Shown here in pieces: positions 1 through 10,400 of a stretch of DNA of 64,000 nucleotides. Source of the stretch: Ctenosaura bakeri (lineage: Eukaryota; Chordata; Lepidosauria; Squamata; Iguanidae); assembly GCA_948474755.1 (NCBI GenBank), contig CAOLHI010000021.1, forward strand, positions 62,001-126,000, written 5' to 3'. Position 1 is the first letter of the stretch. Each line of letters starts with the position of its first letter. The position numbers and the translations under genes were made by a program. The notes below the pieces were generated by a model, which was given only the letters and a program-made list of their open reading frames with translations, ran no database searches and was not told where the DNA came from.

Positions 1-1121
1 ACCTTCGGTGTCGGCTGTTGGAAAGGCATCCCCGACATGAGATTGCATCGCGACTGCCACCATCGGAGGGATGAGCGGACGTCTCCCGGCAGCTGCAGTC
101 GGAGTGTCTGTTCGTCTCGCAGGGGGTCGAATATGCGGACGAACCAGTGTTGAAGAGGTCTTGCTCTCAGCCTGGCGAGATATGTCACAGCGGTCGTCGC
201 AGCCATGTAGCCCAAGAGCTGCTGGACGCTTCTCGCAGATAACGTCGGGGCCGTACGAGCGTGAGCGGCGGCCCGGATCAAGGTTTGTGCTCGAGACTCT
301 GGTAGGTACGCCCTGGCGGAGGTCGAGTCGAGCGTCGCCCCGATGAAGTCCAAGATCCTCGCCGGCTCGAGGTGGGACTTCTTCGGATTCACTCGTAGAC
401 CAAGGCGGGTCAGGAGTGACAACGTCATGTGGACGTCGTGGTAAAGTCTCTGTTTGCAGGACGCCACCAACAGCCAATCGTCGAGGTAGGGGAAGACGGA
501 AGCGCCCTTCGTCCGCAGGTAGGATACCACCGGGGCCATGCACTTGGTGAAGACCCTCGGGGCAGTCGAGAGTCCGAACGGCAGCACCTTGTACTGGTAA
601 CAGGTGTCGTCGACTGCGAAGCGGAGGTACCGTCTGTGCTGCGGGCGAATGGCGATATGGAAGTATGCGTCTCGGAGATCGATGGAGGCGAACCAGTCCC
701 CTCGATGTAGGAAGGGCAGGATCGACGGTATCGTGACCATCTTGAACCTTTTGGGGCGGATGTAGTAGTTCACCCCTCTGAGGTCTAGGATCGGCCGGAG
801 GGTACCGTCGGCTTTCGGTACCGTGAAGTACCTGGAGAAGAAGCCGGTGGTCTTGGCCTCTTGCGGGAGCCGCTCGATCGCCCCTTTCTGGAGGAGGGAT
901 TGGATCTCTTCCAGGAGGGCCGGACTCGACGGCGTGGAGTAGTAAACGCCTCGAGGAGGAATATCGAGAAACTCGATGGCGTAGCCAAGACGGACGATGG
1001 AAAGCACCCAAGAGTCCGTAGTGACATACTGCCACTCCGCTAGGTGTCGAGCGAGAGTCGGTCGGTCTCCGAGCGCTGATGGTAGGCTGAAGAGTGGGTA
1101 TTGGTGGGTCCTGCCAGGCAC
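1..1121 (-). CDS. DIRS copy A reverse transcriptase, partial open frame
   Basis: The minus-strand frame encodes a DIRS/Ty3-like reverse transcriptase entering the RNase H connection. It aligns with the 43789-44871 frame of copy C. The catalytic motif reads YLDDWLL, with the two aspartates encoded at 477-482, so this copy keeps the catalytic pair that copy C has lost. Comparison with copy C around position 130 shows one extra A here, and the frame passes through that point into the connection (about 100-240) without a stop. The frame has no stop that I can see and leaves the window at position 1. No ATG was found; the GTG at 1121 is only a convenient boundary, and expression probably depends on the upstream Gag frame. 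The product would copy the element's RNA into DNA. Confidence 0.8.
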   Translation of the reverse strand, partial: MPGRTHQYPLFSLPSALGDRPTLARHLAEWQYVTTDSWVLSIVRLGYAIEFLDIPPRGVYYSTPSSPALLEEIQSLLQKGAIERLPQEAKTTGFFSRYFTVPKADGTLRPILDLRGVNYYIRPKRFKMVTIPSILPFLHRGDWFASIDLRDAYFHIAIRPQHRRYLRFAVDDTCYQYKVLPFGLSTAPRVFTKCMAPVVSYLRTKGASVFPYLDDWLLVASCKQRLYHDVHMTLSLLTRLGLRVNPKKSHLEPARILDFIGATLDSTSARAYLPESRAQTLIRAAAHARTAPTLSARSVQQLLGYMAATTAVTYLARLRARPLQHWFVRIFDPLRDEQTLRLQLPGDVRSSLRWWQSRCNLMSGMPFQQPTPK

Positions 1122-1334
1122 GTCAAAACCGAGACTTTGTCTCGGAGGAGGACTTCTTCGACGAAGCCGGGCGCCGCCTAATCGTGCGTCTGGCCGATGA
1201 GCCGGAGGACGGTCTCGACTGTCCAGACTGGGCCGAACGCTGGAACAACGAGGTGGAGGATCGTCGCCAGGATGGGCGGAAGGTGGAGGCCCTGCGGTCC
1301 TGCGTGGCCGGCTGCAGCCCAATCTTTTTTGCGG

Positions 1335-3572
1335 TCAGTCTCGCCTTGACAAGATTGTCCAAAGCTTCGTCTGTGGACGAATTGAATAGGCCTTCACCGT
1401 CGAAGGGGAGATCTTCAATCCTCCTTCTGGTGTCCTCCTGGATGTCGGCCGGTCGCAGCCAAGCATGGCGGCGAAGGCCGACGGATCCGCCATGACCCGG
1501 GAGGCGATCTCCACTGCGTGCCGGGAGGAGGCCATCTGGTGCCGAGCGATGGAGATAGCCTCATTGAAGATCACGGAGGAGGCTTGGCGGATGTCCTCCG
1601 GTACCGCCTCCATCGCCGGTTGCAGGCGATCGAGCACTTTTTTCAGGTATGCCGCGAGGCAAGCCTGAGTGTTGGACAGCCTGATCTGCAAGGAGGCAGC
1701 TGAATAGAACCTCCTTGCGTAGGCGTCCAACTTCCTGCCGTCCTTGTCCGGCGGGGTGGTGTGTTGCCTGCCGGAGCCCTTTGTCTGTGCCGACTCGACG
1801 ACCACAGAGTTCGGTACAGGGTGATTAAAGAGATAACTGGCGTTATCCTTCTGCACCCTGTAGAGGTGTTCTAACCGCTGCGGTATCGGCTGAGCCGAGG
1901 CCGGTCTATCCCAGGCGGCCTTCACCAGTCTGGATACCCGGGGCAGGAGAGGCAGCGGGGCCCTGGAAGGTCGCTTCTCCTCGAAGACGGAGAAGGCTGG
2001 ATCGTCGTCCTCCGGCTCCGCATCGGCGATCTTAAGGCCGAGGGTAGTGGCCATGCGGAGCAGCATCGCAGAGAACTGGTGGACGTCCTCTGGAGCAGAA
2101 TCTGGGATCGGGTCCCCGAATCCCAGCGGAGGAGACTCCTGTGAGGCCGCCTCAGACACCTCTGACTCCGCGCTCGAGTCGTACGACTCCGAGCTCGGTG
2201 AGTCCTCTCGCCGCTCGCTTTCCGGCTCCTTCGTCGCCGCAGGTGTTGCCTTCCTAGGCTTCTCCGCAGCCGGGGCGGTGGTAGCAGCAGCGTCCCGCTT
2301 GGGATGGCTGACCACTGACTTCACCCTCTTGGTGGTGACCGGGGTAGTCTGGCAGGCTGATGTCGTCGTAGCCCGCTCAGTCACCACCGACTCCGTAGGG
2401 CGCGTCGCCGTTGCCGTGACCCTAGGAGGTGGCGATATCGCCCGATACCGTGGTGAAGGCTCCCTCGCCCTATGATATCGAGGAGAGGGAGAGCGGCTGA
2501 AGGAGCGGCGGTCCGACGGAGATCGGCTTCGGCGTCGACGGTACCGAGCCTCGTCCCCTCTAGGCGAGCGCGATTCGCGCTGTCGACGAGGTGACCGGGA
2601 CCTCCGGAAGGTCTCCCAGCGACTCGGGCCACGAAGGTACCGATCCCGGTACGATGGCGAATGCGACCGATAGGAGGCCGGGCGCTCTCTCCACTCAGAT
2701 TCCCTCGCGTACCTGGCCACGTAGGACGCCGAGGTGTATCTGGAGGCAGACGAGCGAGGTTGTTCCTCTCTTGTCTCCCTCGGAGGCGGCGAGGCCACCG
2801 GACGCTCGGAAGAGCGGGACCGGGACCTAAAGGAGGTCGAACGCCGCTCCGGAGAAGCAGAGGGCTCCCTCTGCTGCAGATCGACCGACCTGCGACGGCT
2901 AAGAGGGCGGTGGCGCTCCTCCACCAGGGTTGGAGGGTCTGCCACAGGCGAGTCCGGGCGCTGTTGGGGAACGTCCTCGATCTCATCCTCCGAGAGATCG
3001 ACGGACTCGCCTCGCCCTTTGGAAGGCTGCTGAGTAGGAGGAGGAGTAGGAGGTCGAACGTCCCCAGCCGGGGAGCGCTTCTTCTCCTTCTTCTTTTTCT
3101 TCTTCTCCTTCTCCTTGCCCTTGCCTCCGTCCGGAGCAGGGCGCTTTTTAGCAGGCGTCTCCGTAAGGGGAGCCTCAGCCTTCCTCGCCGTCGAGGATCC
3201 TTTTGCTGACTTGGCAGCCGCCGACAGCTTCGGGATCCTCGGTAGCGCCGAGATCGGCGTTTTCGCCAGTACCAAGCCCGATACCGACGAGGTGGACGGA
3301 ACGGCAGCCGCCGATACCGTCGATGGCGTGGTCGTCTTCTTGTCGGCCATCTTGGAAGTGGAGGTCTCGTCTATCGCCCGCAGAGACTGTTCCCAACAAT
3401 AAGATTTGAGTCTCGCGGAGTGGTTGCGGAGAGTTTGGGGAGTAAAATCCCGGCAAATTGGGCAAGTCCGGATGTTGTGGGACTCACCCAAACAGAAGAG
3501 ACACTCCTTATGGCCGTCGTTGAGGGCAACCTTGCGGCCGCAGGACACGCACTTTTTAAAGAGCGCGGACAT
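1335..3572 (-). CDS. DIRS copy A Gag-like protein, RS-rich, with N-terminal zinc motif
   Basis: A long minus-strand frame; I take the ATG at 3572 as the start because the cysteine motif follows at once and the same methionine context is conserved in copy C. The upstream extension to 3782 lies in the terminal repeat. Residues about 8-40 hold a paired zinc-binding pattern (C8, C11, H21, C24, C27, H32, C37, C40). A Lys/Glu-rich stretch, a long Arg-Ser dipeptide region typical of SR-like proteins and an acidic Ser-rich linker follow. The C-terminal part is conserved with copies B and C and probably packages the RNA. Compared with copy C, a base is missing near 1478 (GGATCCGCC against GGATCCCGCC), so the last part is out of frame. 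Assignment as Gag rests on position and on similarity among copies. Confidence 0.8.
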   Translation of the reverse strand: MSALFKKCVSCGRKVALNDGHKECLFCLGESHNIRTCPICRDFTPQTLRNHSARLKSYCWEQSLRAIDETSTSKMADKKTTTPSTVSAAAVPSTSSVSGLVLAKTPISALPRIPKLSAAAKSAKGSSTARKAEAPLTETPAKKRPAPDGGKGKEKEKKKKKKEKKRSPAGDVRPPTPPPTQQPSKGRGESVDLSEDEIEDVPQQRPDSPVADPPTLVEERHRPLSRRRSVDLQQREPSASPERRSTSFRSRSRSSERPVASPPPRETREEQPRSSASRYTSASYVARYARESEWRERPASYRSHSPSYRDRYLRGPSRWETFRRSRSPRRQRESRSPRGDEARYRRRRSRSPSDRRSFSRSPSPRYHRAREPSPRYRAISPPPRVTATATRPTESVVTERATTTSACQTTPVTTKRVKSVVSHPKRDAAATTAPAAEKPRKATPAATKEPESERREDSPSSESYDSSAESEVSEAASQESPPLGFGDPIPDSAPEDVHQFSAMLLRMATTLGLKIADAEPEDDDPAFSVFEEKRPSRAPLPLLPRVSRLVKAAWDRPASAQPIPQRLEHLYRVQKDNASYLFNHPVPNSVVVESAQTKGSGRQHTTPPDKDGRKLDAYARRFYSAASLQIRLSNTQACLAAYLKKVLDRLQPAMEAVPEDIRQASSVIFNEAISIARHQMASSRHAVEIASRVMADPSAFAAMLGCDRPTSRRTPEGGLKISPSTVKAYSIRPQTKLWTILSRRD

Positions 3573-3732
3573 AAGACGAAGAACGCCAAACTCCGAAATA
3601 CAAAAAGACGAAAAACCGAAGGGGGAGTCCGAAAGAGAGGTCAAAGACAGTCCGAAAGTCCGTAAAACCGTGAAAAACAGCAAGCCAAGCACAACGTGAG
3701 AGGAACAAACTGAAGAACCTTCCGTACGCGGC

Positions 3733-3903
3733 GGCGGACGAGAAAGAACTGAGGAGAGACCGTTGCTCGGCGGGAGGAGCATGCGCAGTACCGGCGTGGG
3801 GGAGGGGTTCCCGCCAAGCGAACAAGCTCTAGAAGTTTCCGAACGCTACCGCGCAGGCGCTAAAGCTCCTAGTGTATGAAGGCACAGAGACCACGAAGAA
3901 GAA
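3733..3903 (-). repeat. 5' terminal inverted repeat of DIRS copy A
   Basis: It matches the 5' end of copy C (47474-47644) and its inner part is the reverse complement of the 3' repeat of copy C (41625-41769). The outermost bases carry three GAA triplets on the plus strand, followed directly by CCCTCAG of the flank. Confidence 0.85.
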
Positions 3904-5200
3904 CCCTCAGTAATGCCTTGCTGTTTTCATGGATCAGTCTATTCCTCTACACCTTTACACTTCTCTCCCTCCTGGTCAAAGCCAAACTCAAAGAGGACAG
4001 TATCAAATGTATCCTCATTGCACCATGAAGGCTGAGGCAACTATAGTTTGCCTTTCTACTTCTGTTGGTATCCAGACACTTTGGGCATCATCCACACTTT
4101 CTAAATATTCTCTCTCACACAGCAGGTGTTTTAAGGCACTCAGGCATGCACACACTACACTTAACTGCTTGGAGGATTATCCCAGTATCTCATTACTGAT
4201 AAGAAGTCACACATGTTTTAAGGCTCTAATGGGGAAAGCCTTTGAACCAATGGCATCTTCCCGTTTATAGTTATTGACAGTGAAGACTGTTTGTTGTGGC
4301 TGTGACATTGGCAAAGTGAGCAAGTGAATTGACAGCCTTTTGATGTAAACAGCCTCACAGGGACAAAGTTAGTCTTTGACAGGATATATCATTTTCCCCA
4401 AAGGTTTTCTCTTTTTTCCATTTGTCTCAAGGCATCATTTTTACCAGTGTTTTACCAGAACCCAGCTTCCCAAGAGAAGGTTGTTCCTCACTTTCTGAAT
4501 GTCAGGCAAGCTAATGTATTTTATTTAGAACACAGAAAGCCTTATGTGCTACTTGAAGGCCTATTCTAGCCCTCACAGAGGATCTTCTCTGACATCACAA
4601 CATTGATCAGAATTGGTTGCAATAGCAATTAGCCTGGTCTATCTTGTAAATAAGACCACTCTACCTATCATCTTCAAGAACGGCCGTGGCTTCTGCAGCC
4701 CTCCTGCGTGGCGTGCCTTTACAGAAAATTAGTTGTTCAGCCACCCAGTTGTGTCTATCGACCTTTGTTCAGCATTATCACCTAGATGGGAGGGGAAAGA
4801 ATGGTGCAGTTTTTGCAGTGGCTGTCTTAAGCTCAATGTGGCAAACACACTTGCTCCCAGGCAAGGTTGCTATTTTACCATTTGTGTGATTCACAGATGC
4901 CACAGAGAAAAGGTTGCCTATAACTGGTTTTTCAAATGATCATCTGTGAAGTCACAAAATCCACCCTCCACCCCACTCCTGTTGGCATCACTGATCTTCC
5001 CTTTGTTTGGTTGCTGTGGCAAATTTAAAACTAAGGGAAAGGGTGCAAGCCTATGTTGACATTAGCATTATGGCAACGTTAGGTTTTTCACCCAGCCTCT
5101 AAAAGCTTCCAAAGTGGCTCTTCCAGGCATAGAACAACCTATTTGTGTGATTTCACAGATGACCACTTCAGAAATCACAGTTTCAGATAAAAGCAGCTTT
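3904..5200 (+). mobile_element. Old DIRS-type fragment: recombinase remnant plus 3' repeats
   Basis: A degraded 3' end of a DIRS element in plus orientation. Recombinase-like peptides occur in shifted frames: FEPMAS near 4238, a recognisable SELTA/HRDKVSL region at about 4300-4370, and LLRGVPLQ followed by FVQHYHLD at 4686-4800. At about 4885-4970 the text resembles the internal complementary region of copy C (CACAGAGA then GGTTGC then TCATCTGTGAAG). At about 5140-5195 the outer repeat reappears as CACAGATGACCACTTC. Divergence is far higher than in copies A, C and D, so this is an older insertion. Exact ends are uncertain. Confidence 0.7.
4190..4890 (+). pseudogene. Degenerate DIRS tyrosine recombinase
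   Basis: The C-terminal half of the recombinase is readable only by changing frame. The last part keeps the catalytic-tyrosine context HYHLD and the AVLSS tail seen in the other copies (for example RHYRLD in copy C). Stops and frameshifts rule out function. Confidence 0.65.
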
Positions 5201-7381
5201 CTTTCAAAGAAGCTGGGCTGCTTTGTCCTTCAGTACGGGATTCACAGACTCATGGACTCAGGAAGATAACCACTTACTGTTAAATTTAAGAAGCCACAAA
5301 GAGCAAATGTCAGTTGGCTGGACTCAACCAAGCATTTTGTTCACAAGCTAAGCTTCCACAAATTGAAATGCATCTATCAAATCTGGACCAGGCAGTTCAT
5401 TAGACACCCCTATTGACCTTTTTAAATTATGGAGTCCAAATCATAACAAATACAGGCACTAGTTTTTCAGAGTGCCTTGTGAATGTGTTCTAGCATGCTT
5501 GTAAATTGTTAGGTAGGCCAGATTTTAGAAGGACCTGCACCACCACCAGAACGTCCACTGGGAAGATGCTGTGTCTGAGAAGAACCATTTGCTTCTCTAA
5601 CTGCTACAAAATAGGACTCCCACTAGTATTCAGTCAGACTCTTCATGAGTTTTATTTTACCTGTTTTCAGGTTTATATTAAGGAGACCCACAGGCTCCGT
5701 TCAGCAAAAGTGAGTGCTTTGAAGCAATTGTTTACACCACTCATGTCCTCTCTTAATTGCAGAGAACAGCTAGAGGCTCAAGGGAAACTCTAGCCCTATT
5801 AGCTGGGAATCCACAGAATCAACTAGTGTCCAGAAGATACCATGTCAATAATGCTCACTGTTTTTGTTAGGAACAAAATGACTGAAGGTCTAAACTTATT
5901 ACTTCAGGAAGCGATCCTACAATGACAAGGGGACATTGTCCAACTGCTTACCTATCCAGTTGAGAAAACCAAGTCAAGAGTAGGACTGTAAATAATATTT
6001 GTAAGCTTTCTTTTCATCAGATAGAAAGGATGTTTTGACAAGCTGAGACACCTTGTTTAAAAAAAAAAAATCAACCACAAGATATTTCACCCTTCAGTGA
6101 AAGGATAAAGAAAAACACTCTCTCCTGTTTCAGTGAACAATATCATGCTGAAACCAAAGTATTTTATAGGCTTCTTCCACTTACCTGACAGGTTAAAGAC
6201 TGGAACACTGTCAGAAAATAGAACTGGTCAAAAAGTGGAATTCATGTACTGTACTGTAGGGAGTGTGAAGGACTTACAGAGGCTCCCCTATTACCATCCA
6301 TCTGCTGCTTGCAAAATCTTTCAGCCAGCTTAGCACTATTTTCCCCCTCTCAGCTCATTTGGCAAGCAGCGCACACAAGCAAGTGGTTCCTAGTGAGCCT
6401 CTGTAGGCAAGATGAAATGATGAAAAGTGTGGAACTCCCATTAAAATTAATGGAAGACCAAGTTGTCAGATAAAAGGGTGCCAAGGGGACTTCCTGTATG
6501 CAAACCAAATATTTTTGTGCAATTTTCACAAAAAGTGTCCAGCTCCCAAAAACCCCGTTGAAAAACTTTTCATTCTCATATGTGAGGACAAAATAAGAAA
6601 TTATGTTCCTAGTAGGAATGTGTCCCAGTTTATATGGTGGGCTGATGAAATGATAGACCCATGGTTGTAATGATAGCTGTGAAATTATGAAATGCCTCAG
6701 ACAAAGATGCTCCAGCATAGAAATTCAAGTCTATTAGGAGCACCTTCATCTGTTTGTTTGTTTGCTTGTTGAATTTATATCCCACCTTTCTCTCAAATGG
6801 GATCTAGGGTGGCTGTACAGTTATAACACAGTGATTCCACTTCAACAGTCATGGCTGAATCCTGTGGAATCTTGGGGGGTTTATAGTTTCGTGAGGCCCT
6901 AGAGATCTTTGGCTGAGAATTCAGAAAACCTGTCCCTAAACTGCAATCTATGAGGTTCCATAGGATGGAACTATGTCAGCAACTGCATGACTCTGGAAAC
7001 CATGGGAAACCAGTGTGTGAAAATGTCTGGTATGGACTATTGGTGTGGACTGTTACCACTATTTCACATTTTGAGAATGGCTGTAGATATGTTTATTGCA
7101 TGTGGTGAAGCTCTTTGATTTCCAGTTCAATTTTGGGTATGCGGTACTGTAGGGAAAATTGCGTATGAACAGAAAGTAAATACATTTCTGACCATTAAAA
7201 GGTTTTTTCTTCTTCTGTTGAACTGACTAGCCCATTCTAAATTTGGCGTTAAACCTTAAGACGTAGCAGCAAGTCCTTCCTTGTCTGACTCTATGCTATC
7301 AGTCCACAGATTCTCTTGAAACAAGCATTAATTAACAGAATGTTTATGGTGAAATTCATGTGCACATTTGTTTGTTTTCAG
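5201..7381 (+). other. Intronic DNA with no recognised feature
   Basis: AT-rich sequence upstream of the first FANCL exon seen here. No FANCL exon, RNA gene or intact repeat was recognised. The short open frames in this stretch carry no recognisable domain. Confidence 0.5.
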
Positions 7382-7427
7382 TGGTAAATCCCTTGAAAAT
7401 CAAGCTAAACAGCAATGCACACTTGTG
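7382..7427 (+). CDS. FANCL: FANCL exon, first in window
   Basis: A 46-nt exon between TTTTCAG and GTAAGT. It encodes VNPLKIKLNSNAHL and the first two bases of a tryptophan codon completed by the next exon. It matches the human VKPLGIKLSRNIHLW segment as I recall it. Confidence 0.88.
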
Positions 7428-10400
7428 GTAAGTGTATTTGTGTTATAGATTTTTAGTTGATAACTTAATTAGAGACCTGGCACTATTATTTTCTTTCTTT
7501 TTTCAGGGATCCAGAAGTCAGTTTATTACAGAATTTGAAAGAGGTTTTAGAAATTGATTTTCCATCTCGGGAAGCTCTAGAAAAATGTGTAAGTTGCTCT
7601 ATGGCTATATTATGTCCATTTATTTTGAATACCACTTATTGGCAGACATCAATACTTGATGATAATTTCTGAAAAAGAATGGAGGCAGTTAATACATGTT
7701 CAACGGATATCTGTAAAAACTGTATTTATGTTAAAATGTTTTAAAACTTGACATTTGCTTAATATGTATAAGAGTAATTTGAAACATGGAGATCACTAAG
7801 AGCATATGAAACAACACTAGGTTTGACAGGATAAATTTTGTTATCAGTCTGATCATTAATAAAGGAATTAGGAATGTCTTGAACATTTCATCTACTGAGA
7901 GTTTTGTGGTATCTCATTGTAATAGCAGTCCATATCGACTACACTTTGTGGAGAAAGTCATTCATTCAGAAACTGATGGCACGCTTGTTGCAGAGTCTGG
8001 AGATGTGTCTAGGTCTCCATCTGGTCATTGTTCTTGGGATCAGTTCCCATTGATGAGTCCTGATGGTGTGGAGAACATGCTTGAATCAGTTCCGCCCACT
8101 CTATGTAAGCTTAAATCTTGCCCATTTTTGCTGATAAAATCTAGCAGGGTGGGATTGATTGGTTGGGTCTAGATGGTGGTAAAGGCCTCACTACATCAGA
8201 AGGAGATGCCTGCTACCCCAAAGAGGGCAGTGATAATGGCCAATTCTGAAGTGGAGCTCCATAGATCCAGAGGCATGTGAGAACTACTGCCCTATTGCTA
8301 ATATCCCGTTTTGAGGCAAGGGGCTTGAACATGTGGTAGCTGAGCAACTTTAGGAGTTCTTGGAGGAAACATTTGGACCTATTTCAGTCTGGTTTCAGGC
8401 CGGGGCACAGCACTCAAAACAGCCTTAAGACACTCTTACCAATGACCTACTCCAGGTGAAAAATGGGTAGTGTTACACTATTGATCATCCTGGATCTCTC
8501 AGCAGCTTTTGATCCCATTGATCATGGTATCTTACTAGACTAGCACTGTCAAATGCAAGTACAAGGCACTGTATCACAGTGGTTCTGCTCCTATCTGTGG
8601 AGCTGATTGCAGAGAGTAGCATTGGGATATCCTGTTCAGCCCAATGGCCATTAGGTTGTGCATGTCATAGGTTTCCATCTTGTCTCTCACACTACGGAAC
8701 ATCTATATGAAGCTACTCGGGGAATTTTTAATGAGGTCTGGATTGGAGTGCCATCATTATGTTGACAATACCCAACTTCTTCTTGTGAGAGGCTGTGCAA
8801 GTTCTAGATGGCTGTGGCTGAATGCTGTAATGGGCGGGATGAGGGCTGGCAAACTAAAACTAAATCAGGGTCTGTGGATTGGTGGCTCTTGAGTTCTGGA
8901 ACTGGCTAAGCTATAACTGAGCTATAACTGGGTTGCTCTCCCATAAAGGAGCAGGTGCGTAGCTTAGGAATACTCTTTGGGACATTCTTTGTTACTGGTG
9001 ACACAGGCAGACTCTGTGGCTCAGAGTACCTGAGGCCAGCTTTGATTGGTCTGCCAGCTACAGACTTTCTTGGACAGTGGTAACTTAGCCTCAATAGTCC
9101 ATGCACTAGAAACTTCCTGATTAGACTACAGCAATGCGCTCTGTGGACCTTTCCGCATGGGGTATTACCACGGGTTACTGCGTTGTAGCACTGAACTGTT
9201 CTGCATGTGGGAGTGAATTAGCTTGGCTTTATTTTCCATTGTTCTGCACAGAATGCTGTGATAACGTGCTGCCATATGGTAGGAAAGCGCGCTATTTGAA
9301 AACCGGAAAGAATCCAAATCACATTCTGACACTGAAGCAAATTTGGATTTTCACAGTGATGCGGAAATGTATGTTTGCAACAGTCTGCATTGGTGGGCAG
9401 CAGTGGGTGGGCTGTGGGAACGGGAAGTAGTACATACGGTATTTGCTGGTATTAGACATACTGGTGTAAGATGCACTGTATTTTCAGACTGCATTCTTTA
9501 GGAAAAAATTTTTTAGTACCCTGTGCATTTCATTCTCCGCACCTGCTGGCCACCCCCTCCCACACCTCTCCGTGTGCGCTTGCCAGCCCCATGCACCTAA
9601 ACGTGCACATGCTCACCAGCCCCATGCACTTCTCCGTGCGTACGCTTGCCAGCCCCCACCTCTCCACATGTGCTGACCACCTGCATGCACCTCTCTGTGC
9701 CCGCTCACCAGCCCCACGCACCCCTCCACTCCCAATTGCCACTCCCATGCACCTCTCCATGCCTGATTGGCACCCACCCACAGCTCTCCGTGCGCTCACC
9801 ACTCCCATGTACCTCTCTGATTGGACTGGGAGAGGTGCGTACGGGTGGTGTTCGGATGTGGAGAGGTGCGTGGGGATGGCGATCAGGCTGGGAGAGGTGT
9901 GCGAGGGGTGGTGATCAGGCTTGGAGAGGTGCATGGGGGTGGTGATCAGGCGTGGAAAGTGGGTGGGGGAGTTACCATATTTGCACCCCATTTTCAGGAG
10001 GCTTTTTTGGGGAAAAGTGCATCTTATATGCCAGCAAATAGGGTAGTAGGTACCTACGTAGGTACGTACGAACATACCAACCCAAAAAACAAAACAAAAA
10101 AAATCAGCCAATCACAGCCGCTGGGGCGACGTGAAGGGAGTTGGGGGAGTGGCCAGCGGCAAGGTAGTGTTGATGCATTCACTCGCACTACTGTGCTGGA
10201 AAACAAATCAAAATCAGAGGCTGTGTGGAAAACAATCAGGGAAAACCACGTTATTTGAATACGGTAAGAACTGGTGCAAACCGCTTCTCGCATCTTGTGC
10301 AGAAAGGGCCTGTGTGATGCTACCCTCGAAGACAATTCAGAAACTGCAGAATGCAGAAAGTTAGTGCAGAATTGCACTGACTGCTGATGTGCTTTCAGTC

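Larger units (their letters stand above)
1..3903 (-). mobile_element. DIRS-type retrotransposon copy A, 5' part, cut by window start
   Basis: This is the 5' portion of a DIRS-like tyrosine-recombinase retrotransposon read on the minus strand: terminal repeat at 3733-3903, then Gag, then the reverse transcriptase running off the left edge. It aligns almost base for base with copy C (43751-47644) with scattered substitutions and single-base indels, so both belong to one fairly young family. Its 5' end is the triplet run GAAGAAGAA (plus-strand reading) at 3895-3903, as in copy C. The recombinase end of this copy lies outside the window. It directly abuts an older DIRS fragment of opposite orientation at 3904. 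It is much richer in GC and CpG than the flanking DNA. Confidence 0.9.
9145..10310 (+). mobile_element. Harbinger-like non-autonomous DNA transposon inside the LINE
   Basis: Imperfect terminal inverted repeats, GGACCTTTCCGCA on the left and the complement of GGCCCTTTCTGCA on the right, border 1166 bp. A 3-bp duplication TGT flanks it at 9142-9144 and 10311-10313. Removing the element and one TGT restores the expected LINE text, which supports both ends. The left end is nearly identical to the MITE at 19625 (TTTCCGCATGGG in both). Three-base duplications and GGCC-type ends fit the PIF/Harbinger group; no transposase frame is present. Strand is arbitrary. Confidence 0.8.

Noticed and set aside
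3573..3782. Upstream extension of DIRS copy A Gag
   Set aside because: It lies in the 5' leader and terminal repeat; the conserved methionine before the zinc motif is a better start.
9530..10111. Overlapping open frames on both strands
   Set aside because: They follow the inverted minisatellite and repeat the same short peptide; not genes. The array is also not CRISPR: units are adjacent and have no unique spacers.
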